A DNA stretch of 64,000 bases, from NCBI GenBank assembly GCA_031002005.1, contig JARYHS010013630.1, positions 32,575,504-32,639,503 on the forward strand. Direction: 5' to 3'. The DNA comes from Vandiemenella viatica (lineage: Eukaryota; Arthropoda; Insecta; Orthoptera; Morabidae). The notes under the pieces were generated by a model, which was not told the DNA's origin, did not search any database, and was given only the letters and a program-made list of their open reading frames with translations. Position 1 is the stretch's first letter, and every line of letters starts with the position of its first letter. The position numbers and the translations under genes were made by a program. Shown in pieces: positions 22,761 to 32,097 of this stretch.

Positions 22761-24186
22761 GGAAACACTTGGTCGGGTTAGGATGCTACTCATGGTAGAA
22801 CAAATTCAGCGCTAGTGGGCGCTTGGGCTTCTGGGAGAACCCCGGTATCCAGTTTACCCCTGACACTCTTGTACATTAAGTCTTCGTGCTGTGGCCCTGA
22901 AATCCTCCATGGTTTCCTATTCGTCGGTCGTTTACACTCGACATTATAGCTTCTCATATCGCTTCTCATTGCGACTTTTTCTTCTTTCTTCAACATTTGT
23001 AATTATGTCGGCACTTCCCGTTTGCCCTCATTACTTCGTATTTTCCTGCATGCTTGCGGTTCTTCATTTTCTACCTCTGACAAACACCCTCGGTTCCCGT
23101 TACTTGGTACATTTCCGCTTGTATGCGCATTTACTTCTTTTAACTCTGACAGCCTCTGTTTAGTCCCCATTACCTCTTGCACTATTTTCTTCTGAATCAG
23201 CCTTCTTGGCTCACGATGCCCCTGATTTATTATTTTCTGCGACGTATTTTCCCTGTCGCTATTTTCTTCATTTATTGTTGCCGGTGATGTCTCTTCTTCA
23301 TTCACTCGCACCTTATTTATTACTGACAGCGTAAACTCCTTGCCGCAAATTGTATTTGTCATCACCTTTGCCAGTGTTGTTTCTTCTGTGCTTGCTCGAA
23401 ATTTTCCATCTTCCAAGGATGTATATATTTCTACGCCGGTAGCTAAACTTCTTCTTGCCGATGGCGTATCTCCTGCGATTTGGAATTTCTCTACTATTAC
23501 TGTTGCAAGCTGCTTCACAGATCAATTGCTTGCCTTTCAGTTATGCCTTCCTGCCGAAAGTCCTCATTTCGGCTTTCACAGCCCATCTTCCCTGGGGTTT
23601 TCTGTTCCGCTGCTTCTTGTGTCAGCAGATCTACCTTCAAACGAAAGTCGTGTTGATCTGTTGAACCTAAGCCTTTCGCATTTAACTCCAACCGTCCTTC
23701 TGCTGCATATATCTTCTCCACTGCTGCTAACCCTCAACGTATTTCCTGCCCTGATGTGCCTCTGTACTGCAGTGTACCTTTCTCCAAACAGAAAATTTCT
23801 GGTTGCACTGTACATAACACTCTTGCAGCCTGTTTGGCCAAACGTTCTCCACGTGAACCTTCCTTGCTTATGGCATTTCGCTCCCGCGGTGGCATCCCTT
23901 GCTTTGATGTGTCCGCTTGCACCTTGACCGTTTTCTGCGGCCTCTCGCATGTTTTTGCTTTAACTCGTGGATTATTCAACACGATTTCTTCCTCCAACAC
24001 ATTCAAAATTGTCAGAATACACTTCCCCTTGCGCACCTTCACCAGTGCTTCTGGGACCTTTAAGCCTGCTGCTAATTCTTGTTTCTCTACAATTGCTTCT
24101 GCATTTTCGGGCACTCCCGTAACACCGAGCTCTATTATTTTCTCCTGCCGCGCTCCCACGTGAATACACAGAGCCTCCTCCTGCAC
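22761..24186 (-). pseudogene. Post-protease region of the LTR element, several frameshifts
   Basis: Successive minus-strand frames (24186-23734, 23950-23576, 23721-23515, 23518-23003) overlap in different phases, as expected of a long reading frame broken by small indels. The first holds a VPEALVKVRKGKCILTILN stretch like the beta-strand domain found between protease and RT in many Gypsy elements. The rest is glutamate/lysine-rich and matches nothing I know. Confidence 0.5.
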
Positions 24187-24318
24187 CCGTGCTTCCTCTT
24201 GAATTCCTTACTGTCGTCGTGTTACGTTGTCTTCATTTTCACTCTGCACTTTAAGGGTCTATCCTTATATTTGTACTACAGACTTCCCATAATCTATAAT
24301 GGCCTTATTCTTCTTCAG

Positions 24319-24594
24319 CTATTCATGGCCCAAAATCCCCTCGTACAATGTGTGCACCCCTGGTGGAACTACTTGCATCTTAAGACACATCTCAAGCTCT
24401 CGCCCGTCTTTCTGAGTGACCAACATTGCACCTTCTGTCTGTATCAGATTCCCCGTGATTCTGTGGAGGCGTATAACCGGCATCTTATTCTTCTTGAAAC
24501 TACCCCTTATGTGCTCCAACTTCACAATAGAGCTCCCCATGTCTACTAAAAATCTGAGCTTTCCCTCGAGGCTTTCTTTGCACTGTAACTCCAC
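24319..24594 (-). pseudogene. Retropepsin-like protease remnant of the LTR element
   Basis: The minus-strand frame has a FLVDMGSSI stretch at the place of the retropepsin active site (normally D-T/S-G). The middle residue is Met, so it is DMG. The flanks (KGKLRFLVD-, then a short strand and a loop) fit the fold. Family proteases act as dimers to process Gag; with DMG this copy is probably inactive. It follows gag in the expected order. Confidence 0.55.
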
Positions 24595-25047
24595 ATAGTT
24601 GTTTTGATTCTGATGGTGGCAGTCCTCTTCTTCCCACTTCTGTTTCCGAACGGTACTAGACCGTGCAGTTCAGTTCGACGTTCTGCCCTCTTTATGCACT
24701 CCATGCCCTTGCCCTACGGTTTGTCCATGGCTGGAGCAAGTATTCCAATCTTGTGGGTCATATCCCCACCGGTTGCATTTTCCGCTCTTCATTGGCCTGT
24801 TTCGGCGACACTCTCCTGGGTGATTAGACAAACGACACTGTTCACAGGACCTAGGCTTTCATGGACTTGCATCTCGTCAACAGTTGCCCTTGAATTCTTG
24901 TTCATTTATGGCCCCTACTTTCCCTGGCCGATTTCTCCAACGCCACAATTCCATCACTGCTTCTTCACGCTCTCTGTCAACATGCCCGTTGTCTGTGTGT
25001 TTACACACCCATGTTGTTGTGTACCTCTCACTTGCATCTGGTCCGTA

Positions 25048-25818
25048 CTACTTGCGCCATTGGCCTCGCCTGCTGGCTGTGCGTTCCACTTCGCGTATCC
25101 TAGCAGCTGTGATATGTTGTCTTGCGTTGTGATTCTTTCCACCACCCAGTTGACAAATCTTTGGTCTTCTTTCATTCCGTTGATTCCAACATCCCCTCCT
25201 TTCTCTGTTCACTTCCACAAGCGACTCCGATCCTTGATACTGCTGCTTTTCTCGGATTGAAAAAATTACAGTTTCCTCCAACATCGTGATTACAATGGTT
25301 TCTGCTAAAGTTAGCTGTGCTCCTCGAGCCCTTAGCACCGCCACAATCTTCTCATCTATCAGCCCATTTGTGAATACAGCAGGACTCAAGTTATGGATTA
25401 ATTTCAGAGCTCCATTTAATTTTCTCCCTTTTAAGTCCTTCTTTGTTGCTTCTCTTAATTCATGCACAATTCCGTTCAACGTACTTGTCCAATCTGCCAC
25501 CGTTTCTCCAGTGCGTTGACGACTCGCAAACATACTGATTGCATAATGGTCTACTGCCCTCTTAGGTTGAAACTTTTCTACTAGAACTGCTCTTATATCC
25601 TTCCAATTCTTTACTCTTTCTCGGGTCAGAATCCTCTGTCTGGCCGTACCTCCAATCCATGACTTCACAAACTTTAATAGTATCTCTTGTTCATCCTCCA
25701 CAATAATGCTGAATGCCGTATCACAATCATCAAGAAATGAATCAGTTGTCCCTTTTTTGCCACAAAAGGTATTAGGAATTAACTTTAATACTTCTGCATG
25801 TGGTTTTTCCTTTTTCAT
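25048..25818 (-). CDS. Gag polyprotein of the LTR element
   Basis: A single open frame of 256 codons. The middle third is the retrotransposon gag (capsid) domain: a W-GG-AR word, then ERVKNWKDIRAVLVEKFQPK and FASRQRTGETVADW, typical of Gypsy-like capsid proteins. The C-terminal part is basic with one degenerate zinc-knuckle-like stretch (ICQ...GGGKNHNARQH) lacking the full CCHC spacing. Gag would package element RNA in the cytoplasm. The start used is the first Met of the frame; more N-terminal coding may exist toward 26030 in another frame. The intact frame suggests fairly recent activity in trans. Confidence 0.75.
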   Translation of the reverse strand: MKKEKPHAEVLKLIPNTFCGKKGTTDSFLDDCDTAFSIIVEDEQEILLKFVKSWIGGTARQRILTRERVKNWKDIRAVLVEKFQPKRAVDHYAISMFASRQRTGETVADWTSTLNGIVHELREATKKDLKGRKLNGALKLIHNLSPAVFTNGLIDEKIVAVLRARGAQLTLAETIVITMLEETVIFSIREKQQYQGSESLVEVNRERRGCWNQRNERRPKICQLGGGKNHNARQHITAARIREVERTASRRGQWRK

Positions 25819-26139
25819 TGAACTTTCACCTTTGCCGGCGTTACAACTTCCCGCACTGTTTGAAATTTTTGCTGAGCTTGCTTACTCACTTGTTTGCGTA
25901 GTGTCGATGCAGCTTTGCTCAACTCCGTCACCTCAGCGACCTTTACCTCCTTTCTGCTGTCTCGTGTTTATGCTGCTTTCTGCACTCCAACTGCTTGCTT
26001 CTTTTGAATGGCTAAAGCGGCCACTGTGACGATTATGTTACACTGTTATATCGGAGTGATAATCTCTGCCTCACAATCTCTTATATTTACTTCCTTTATT
26101 ATTAATATTTTTTCTTAAACTTAACTTAATCCACAACCC

Positions 26140-26335
26140 GAAGGTTGCTTGGATCCTCCCGAAGGAGGCATACTAATCCATTGTGTCAGAGGTAGGATGG
26201 CCAGTTTCTTTCCTCAGGGACCTACAGTTTAACGTGGAATCCAAACCAGGGAGCGTCCTGGCATAGTTCATAGCACACCTCTCAAAATTCCTGGGCCTTA
26301 ACCACTGAGCCACCAGGATGCTCTATTTTTTATTA
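26140..26335 (-). mobile_element. tRNA-derived SINE inside the LTR element
   Basis: On the minus strand it starts atcctggtggctcagtgg, with an A box (TGGCTCAGTGG) around 26308-26318. The body includes gtttggattccacgttaaac and an aaactgtaggtccctgagg word also found in the SINE at 30290-30487. It ends near a cttcgggttgtggattaag stretch. It lies between the 5' LTR and gag, so it inserted after or together with the LTR element's spread. Confidence 0.6.
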
Positions 26336-26448
26336 TTGATAGTAAATGATAAATAAGAGAGGATCTCTTACTGGAGTAGTACTACCCACGCCCCCAATGC
26401 TTAATTGCTTGGCTGATGCCACACCATGACTCCGTTTAAAAATCCTAC

Positions 26449-27188
26449 TGTGGTGGACGAGCGAACTTTTTTCCTCTTCTCCGCCTTGCCACTCCCGAGA
26501 AAGACATATAAACTGTGGGTAACCTCTAGTCATATGAGCAGTAGTACTTATGAATAAAACTCTCAGTAAGAATCTGTACATTTATACACTTTATTACATC
26601 AGTTCTGTACAATAAGGCCTCTCCTAGCTCCCTCTAATCCTGCATAGACCATCACTCCCAGCATGTTACTTTAATCCTTGCCTTCTACATTACTTAGGAA
26701 TCACTGGCTAGCTCCCATCTGTTTTACTGTTGGTGAAGTTGCCTCACTACATCACTTCGTAGTCCTCTGGCTGCATAGCTGTGTAGGAAGCCCTTACCAC
26801 TTCCTAGACCTTCCAAGCTCCATCTGCTGATGACAACCTGTTCCTAGACGCTGGACAAGACTGACCCAAGACACACTTCTCAGCTCGTGCCTCCCAGTTT
26901 TGTTCAGCTCTCCCCCTCCTATAATTCGTAGTGGGGATTACCTCTGGCCAATAGGAATAATTCTTTCCCTACCAGCTGTCTCCCTGTCTTGCTATTGCCT
27001 AATTTTGCTGACTATCTGATCTAGTTTGGTGTCGTTGCTGCTTGGATGCTTGCATTCCAAAGCTTCTGGCTGTTTTGAATCTCTGTTGCAACTGCCCTAA
27101 TCCAACCTCTGTTACATGCAATCAACTTTCACCTAACCTTAGTAACTTTAGCAACTTTTAGTAGAAAATTTCTTGACTGTCCACTACA
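26449..27188 (-). repeat. 5' LTR (right in the window), 740 bp
   Basis: Starts TGTGGTGGAC and ends CCACTACA on the + strand, with the same length as its partner at 19516-20255. Next to the + strand end lies the second AAGT (27189-27192). Confidence 0.9.
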
Positions 27189-27192
27189 AAGT

Positions 27193-28065
27193 GTCCCTCA
27201 AAGAAGTGTGATAGGACCACTTCTATTCTTAATTTTTACAAACAATCTTGGAGACAACTTTAATTGCAGTTTGAAATTGTTTGCTGACAATGCAGTTGTC
27301 TATAGAGAAATAAACTTCTCTAATGACCTTGACCTTAAAAATTCCGTGTGATGCGGGTATTATTTTGGTGCTGTTGGACATTCGCAATTTACACCAAATT
27401 GCAATAATTGAAAGGTAATTTGCATAACTAACAAAAAGAATCCATTTGTCCAGGAGTAGTACAAAATAAACTTACTTATTGATGCAGTGATGTAGTATTT
27501 GGTGAAATGGTACGAAGCAATATGATATTGGACCTAAAAATAACTTGTCAGAGGTTGAGCTAATTCTAGGCTGCTATTCATAAGTTGAATTGAAGAATTG
27601 TACTGCACCTACAAAGGAGATAGTGTACAAAACACTCATGCATCCACATTTGGCCTACCATTGTGTCATTTGGCATGCGTATTGCAATGGATTGATTGGC
27701 ACTATAGAGAAAGTACAGAGACAAGGCTACTTGATTTGAGATAGTTACCAAAACACTTATGGAAGTGTCACAGAATTGTTACATAGATTGGGCTGGGTTC
27801 GTCTGGTAAAAGGTGACATAGGTTTCATTTGAATTTGTTAGCAAACATATTGACAATACCTTTCATTTATGTGTGATGAAATACTTCATCCTCCAACTTA
27901 CTTGAGTAACAATGACAGGAGAGATAAAATTAGAGAAATTAGGTGCTATACTATTGCTTATGTGAATTCTTTGATCCATTGTGCTATACAGGTTTGAAAT
28001 GCACTGAGCTAGTTTTAGTGCAAAACACCTTCCGCCACTGACAGTTTTGTGAATTGCAAAGTATA
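27193..28065 (+). pseudogene. LINE B reverse transcriptase, downstream part
   Basis: It continues the LINE interrupted at 19511. Motif B is VPQRSVIGPLLFLIF, motif C is KLFADNAVVY (the catalytic FADD changed to FADN). Then comes a decayed C-terminal region with HASTFGLPLCHL-like, IEKVQRQ-like and YGSVTELLHRLGWV words. Multiple stops. The interrupted RT is typical of Jockey/CR1-type LINEs. Confidence 0.7.
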
Positions 28066-28119
28066 GATGTAGAAAAATAGGCTCACCAGCCTTCTTACTG
28101 AAGTTTTAACCACCATTAA

Positions 28120-28365
28120 ATTGACAACAAATCTTCTAGGGCTTGCAGCCGGATTTTATTATAAAGCGACAAGCTTTCGGCTTCTTACTCAGTAGCCATC
28201 TTCAGGTCGATTATGTATCGGCGATCTTGCCTTGATGGATACATAATCGACCTGAAGATGGCTACTGAGCTAGTAGTGAAAGCTTGTCGCTTTATAATAA
28301 AATCCGGCAGCAAACCCTAGAAGATTTGTTGACATTTATTCGCCGGGAAAGCCTACATTCGCAAC
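28120..28365. mobile_element. Palindromic Penelope/retrozyme-like element with hammerhead-like cores
   Basis: Two arms, about 28128-28230 and 28240-28347, are inverse copies (words aatcttctagggcttgcagcc / ggcagcaaaccctagaagatt) around a short centre. A ccattaaatt word flanks both ends (about 28111 and 28368) and may be the target duplication. Each arm carries a CTGAAGA ... GAAA motif: 28252-28281 on + and about 28172-28206 on -. No protein is encoded. Arm 2 recurs at 1-75. Confidence 0.7.
28252..28290 (+). ncRNA. Hammerhead-ribozyme-like motif
   Basis: CTGAAGA (fits CUGANGA) is followed by a GCTACT/AGTAG hairpin, then GAAA (28278-28281) and a GTC five bases further. The opposite arm carries the same core on the minus strand with a GGCT/AGCC stem II. 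Self-cleavage is not shown; stem III is weak. Confidence 0.4.
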
Positions 28366-28625
28366 CATTAAATTACTAAAACTTTACTAAATATTGCCAG
28401 ACCATACACACTCTCTCTTTGTGAAAACAATTTTCTGATTAAATCGATATGAATGATTAAAGATTACAATGTTTATCTGCCTCATGATATACCTTACTCT
28501 ATTTTTCAAACTTATTCTCATTAATTTCCAATAATCATAATCATGAAAAAGATAATGTTTGTGTTTGTGTCAGTATAAAATGACAATGTTGGGGTGGAAA
28601 AAGGTCTTTCCCAGAAGATTTTTTT

Positions 28626-28661
<36 letters not shown>

Positions 28662-28845
28662 TCCCCCTGTGTTTTAGCAGCATAAGATTTTGCTGCCATT
28701 TAAATTTTATTTCAAAGACCAAAATTTATACTTTTTTTCCCCAACCAGAATGGAACATTAATTTGGTTGGTTCTAATCATTGGCTTAATGTTTTTCTAGT
28801 ATCTAGTTCCCTTTTGCCACTTTAATATGACTAAATATGTTACAG
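28366..28845 (+). other. Intron with a GT microsatellite
   Basis: It holds a (GT)n run at about 28631-28657 and a pyrimidine-rich stretch, and leads to the splice acceptor at 28845. Nothing else recognised. Confidence 0.7.
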
Positions 28846-29007
28846 CTGGAAGAGAAATTGCAACAAAACTTGTCAGAGCAGCGTGCTTTGCTGCTAGAAC
28901 GTGAGCAGCTGCTTGCTGATGTAGAAGCTGCACATGAGGAACTTAAAAAAGAACAAACCCAGCAAGAGGTGCTGAAGAACAATTTCAGACTGCAAATAGA
29001 TAAACAG
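28846..29007 (+). CDS. TCHP: Trichoplein-like protein, exon 3 of those visible
   Basis: The acceptor is tgttacag ending at 28845 and the donor gtagaa at 29008. Exactly 54 codons, phase 0 at both ends. The peptide opens LEEKLQQNLSEQRALLLERE, which parallels the human [20 protein letters not shown] block and follows the QQQ end of the previous exon as in trichoplein. The remainder (ADVEAAHEELKKEQTQQEVL) is a continuous heptad-rich coiled coil. Phase and homology agree with the neighbours, so this is a real exon despite its TE-rich surroundings. Confidence 0.8.
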
Positions 29008-29289
29008 GTAGAAAGTCATTTGTACTCTGTATGAGTTACTTCTCCTTTAATGCTGGAAGCCAACAGTTAATAGTATGTTCAGATTTCTCACAAGCAAGAT
29101 ATGAAGCTTAACTGTAATTATATTGTTATTTACATAGTTAAATTAAATTGTTTAAAAAATAATTTTGGCACATTCATCATTTTCCTGGATCAATGAACTG
29201 TGGATATTGAAGGCAGAAACTTTTACTGCAAACATGTAGAATATAATATTGCTTGGCAGATAATGACACAAAATTACTACTAGTATGTT

Positions 29290-29570
29290 AATTAAATTAA
29301 TGAACCCTGGTAAACGAAGGATGAACTGCCTAGAAGTTAGTAGAAATCATTTATTGGCATGATTGATTCCCTGAAGTATCTAGGCATAACAGTACAAAGC
29401 AACATGAAATGGAACCTACACACAATTTGAATGGTAGACAGAGCAAATTCTAGGTTGCAGTTCATAGGTTGACTTTTGAAGAATTGTGGACAAAGGAGAT
29501 ACCATACAAAACTCTCATGCATCCATATTTGGACAGTTGTTGTGCTGTTTGGGATCCATACAAACAAATA
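29290..29570 (+). pseudogene. LINE reverse-transcriptase scrap (B-like)
   Basis: The stretch gives DSLKYLGITVQSNMKW and, after frameshifts, TLMHPYLD-CCAVWDPY, the region downstream of motif C in CR1/Jockey RTs. Related to the LINE at 27193-28065. Truncated at both sides. Confidence 0.6.
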
Positions 29571-29604
29571 AAATAAAAAAAATAAATATTAATTTTTACA
29601 TCTA

Positions 29605-29860
29605 TGTAAATATCTTATGGGATTAACACTGCCTCAAATGCTCCTTAATCTTCTTCTTCTTCCTGATGTTGGGCTTAGGTCATCTTCAGGGGACTAGCCA
29701 TCTACTGCATCTGTTAGACACTGTAATCTGCTTGTGTCTAACAGATTCAGTAGACGGCTAGTTCTCTGAAGAAGACCTAAGCCCAGGTCAAAACGTCGGG
29801 AAGAAGAAGAATAAGGAGCATTTGATGCAGCATTAATCCCATAAGGTATTTATATGAACA
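29605..29860. mobile_element. Second palindromic Penelope/retrozyme-like element
   Basis: The arms (about 29606-29722 and 29745-29861) are inverse copies, from cttatgggattaa / ttaatcccataag at the outer ends to atctgttagacac / gtgtctaacagat at the centre. It is a different family from the 28.1 kb palindrome but has the same architecture and a hammerhead-like core in the right arm. Confidence 0.7.
29766..29796 (+). ncRNA. Hammerhead-like motif, best core in the window
   Basis: CTGAAGA (29766-29772), stem II GACCT/AGGTC with an aagccc loop, then AAAAC directly followed by GTC. This is the order of a minimal type I hammerhead (CUGANGA - stem II - GAAAC - GUC) with G12 changed. The left arm keeps CTGAAGA and GACCT on the minus strand but has lost the GAAA side. 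Activity is unproven. Confidence 0.45.
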
Positions 29861-29929
29861 TGACGGCTGCGAAAACAGCAAAATCTTTTACAATTTTTAT
29901 ATCTGATTTTTTTTTTCAAAAGGCATACT

Positions 29930-30200
29930 GGATACAGTTAATTCTTTTGTACAAATTCTTGAATGAAGTAGGAGTTGCCAATAAGTTAATCCCTCAGTTT
30001 TTCTTTAAATACATCTTTGTTATCTACTAACTGTTTCATAATTTTAGGATGTTTACTAAACAGATGTGTCCAGAATAATTTACTTCTCTTTGTAGTAATG
30101 ACAGTGATGTTTGTGTTTTGTACAATTATTTTTGATACTTGTATTGAAATTGTGTAATTGTGAATTTGATGTAAACAAGTTAGAATGTTCTATGACAAAG
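29930..30200 (-). pseudogene. LINE A 3' RT fragment, first half of a split copy
   Basis: Matches 52570-52860 (words tacatctttgtt, gggatgtt-ttaaacag, gtaaacaagttagaatgttctat) and corresponds to the C-terminal RT tail on the minus strand. Its continuation (catgagagaatatatatactg) appears only at 30926, so it was split by later insertions. Confidence 0.55.
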
Positions 30201-30289
30201 GTAAGGTAAGACTAGTGTGGTAGTAATGACATAGTTACAGGGTTTTTTTCAGTTGTGCATTCCACCCATATCATAATTGCCTTAACCTA

Positions 30290-30487
30290 ACCTGGTAATT
30301 CTTCTGGTTATTGGGAACCTACAGTTTAACATAAAAACTGAAGTAAATACTTCACATTACACAGCAAGTAGTGCCAGAGGCGAATGTCTGGTTAACAGTC
30401 TTTGGAAATCCCCACTGAGACGGATTTCAACTGGGGACCTTCCAATCTCCTGGCAGACGTCATAAGCATTTAGCTACCAGACCACTC
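30290..30487 (-). mobile_element. tRNA-derived SINE (minus strand)
   Basis: On the minus strand it begins agtggtctggtagctaaatg (A box TGGTAGCTAAATG). The B-box-like AGTTGAAATCC follows about 40 bases later, then a body that ends with the aaactgtaggttcc word shared with 26140-26335. It lies within the insertion that splits the LINE A scrap. Confidence 0.6.
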
Positions 30488-30599
30488 TTCTATGACAAAC
30501 ATGGGTAACCTTCAGTGTGTGCACACCTCTGGTACCAAATTGCAGTGCATGAATAAGGTTTTATACTGATAATGGAAACAAAGAAACTGCCGTTTGGAA

Positions 30600-30921
30600 C
30601 TAAAAATAAGATAGGAAAGGGAAAGATGACCCGTAACTTACCACAGATGAAGGCAGGAGGGCGAGATGAACGCGTAAAAAACACAATCATTCATGTGGCA
30701 GGTCAGGTCATCACAACTTTCCCCCGTCATATGTCTTGCCTCTCACAAGGATAAGTTTTCTCACTGAAATATGGTGCAATTTGTTTGTGTTTACTATCAT
30801 ATTTTTAAGGTTTTATGCGGGAATATTGTATTTTTGTGTCCAGCTTATCTGTTATTCACTTGTCGCAGCCCTCATACTTTTGTAAGTGATGGGTTATTTT
30901 TCCTATCCTTTGTTATTTAAA
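30600..30921 (+). mobile_element. Penelope/retrozyme-like repeat with inverted ends
   Basis: The left end (aaaataagataggaaaggg, then cttaccacagatgaaggcag and gagggcgag) and the right end (gcagccctcatac, gtaagtgatgggttat, ttcctatcctttgttattta) are inverted relative to each other. They match the arms of the element at 51164-51928. The internal hammerhead-like region is degenerate. Confidence 0.65.
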
Positions 30922-30974
30922 GCACATGAGAGAATATATATACTGTTTAGTCATTGTAAAATTTTTTGGAATTT
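30922..30974 (-). pseudogene. LINE A scrap, second half of the split copy
   Basis: Continues the fragment 29930-30200 (aaagcacatgagagaatatat versus aaagctcatgagaaaatatat in the unsplit copy at 52850). Confidence 0.5.
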
Positions 30975-31225
30975 AAAAAGAGTTGGCACCGAGTGTGGTG
31001 GGTGAGAGGGAACACTCTGGCCTCACATTCGGGAGGATGTGGGTTTGAATTACAGAACAGCCATCGAGATTTGGTTATTCCGTGGTTTCCCAAAATCACT
31101 CCAGGTGAATGCCAGGATGGTTTCCTCAAAAGGCCAAGGTCAAATTATTTGCTATTCTTTGTCCCCTGTCCTTTCCCATCAATAATGACCCACATTATCA
31201 CTAGTATAGTGCTGAGTAAATACAC
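30975..31225 (+). mobile_element. Orthopteroid-type tRNA SINE
   Basis: The degenerate A box is in the tgtggtgggtgagaggga region. Then come cattcgggaggatg, the B-box remnant ggtttgaatta and a body with tccgtggtttcccaaaatc, actccaggtgaatgccagg and atggtttcct. The 3' end has ccatcaataatgac. The same body occurs at 16110 and, inverted, at 57065. A SINE with this layout is common in orthopteroid genomes, which supports the taxonomic guess. Confidence 0.75.
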
Positions 31226-31367
31226 ATGTGATGTTTGAATGCATATAACAACAGAAAATATGTCCAGTATTTTGTGTTCTGAGTATATTGGTGGATACAC
31301 CAAAAATGTTCTGGTATTGATAGTAAACATTTTAAAAAGACAGCAGTTGAAATAAAAAAAAAAAACC

Positions 31368-32097
31368 GCTTCAAATGGATATGCGATAAGTGCATAAATG
31401 ATATTAGTGTTGTGATCTCCGGTGATATTCTGGACGACAACAATAATGATGATCCTTTTGTATCTAAATTGGAGTGTGTTTTTAATAAATATTTTACTCC
31501 TTTTAAAAACGATATTGAAAATATGTTGAAGAATATTAAAAGTGTACTAGGGAAAATCTCTAAACAGAATTTGAGCATATCTAAACAATATGTTTTTCTT
31601 GAAAAAAGAATCAGTGCCATGGAAAACAAGTTAAATACATTCGATTGTGATACTTCAACATTGATAACATTATTTCGGAAACATTTGAAAGAAAAAGATA
31701 TGAGAAAAATGTTTTTGCTTTCAATATTCCCGAGTCGAAGAAGCAGGTTGCTACAGAGCGACTGGGAGATGATCGTGCAACTGTTGCTAATTTGTTGCAG
31801 ACTAAGCTCGCTGTTGATGTATCTAAAATGAAATTGTGCAGGATTGATCGCCAAGCAGACGGTAAAACTCAGTCGGTCACAGATGCTAGAGAAATACTTA
31901 AAACAAAACTTGTTGGCAACAAAGATAAAATACATTTCAAATCGGACCTACCTCGTGCACAGCAAGTCCATCTGAAGAATTTATGCATCGATTTGGAGAA
32001 TCTTAATGCTAATGGTGAAACTAAGACAATAAAGTACATCAATAGGATTCCTAGGATTGTGAACATGACTACTTTCCATGCCCCCAAAGAGAATTAA
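31368..32097 (+). pseudogene. LINE C ORF1 (PHD-finger end plus coiled coil), frameshifted
   Basis: The first codons read FKWICDKC, the tail of a PHD-type zinc finger known from ORF1 of several Jockey/CR1-group LINEs. A coiled coil follows (FVSKLECVF ... VFLEKRISAMENKLN). After a frameshift near 31690-31700 the frame continues FNIPES-like, ATERLGDD-like and LQTKLAVDVSKMKLCRI, ending FHAPKEN with a stop at 32095. ORF1 proteins bind element RNA. The early N-terminus is missing. Confidence 0.6.

Larger units (their letters stand above)
19516..27188 (-). mobile_element. LTR retrotransposon, structurally complete, gag-protease only (Gypsy-like)
   Basis: Two LTRs of exactly equal length (740 bp) enclose about 6.2 kb. 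The element reads on the minus strand. The gag is at 25048-25818, with a protease remnant and a post-protease region at 24594-23000. About 2.7 kb (22760-20256) has no domain I can recognise. No reverse transcriptase, RNase H or integrase motif is visible in the open frames. The 4-bp duplication fits Ty3/Gypsy-type integration. A SINE sits between the 5' LTR and gag. I see no clear tRNA primer site next to the 5' LTR (it would lie just below 26448). Best read as a non-autonomous derivative mobilised by a relative; a highly diverged pol cannot be excluded by eye. Confidence 0.8.

Noticed and set aside
24604..25260. 218-codon + strand open frame
   Set aside because: It lies antisense to the gag frame of the LTR element and has no domain; it is a shadow of the coding strand's composition. 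The same holds for 23340-23927 (+) and 42755-43273 (+).
28559..28825. 88-codon frame with a Cys-Val repeat
   Set aside because: Translation of a (GT)n run directly before a splice acceptor.
31201..31935. 244-codon minus-strand frame
   Set aside because: Antisense to LINE C ORF1, whose domains and order are recognisable on the + strand.
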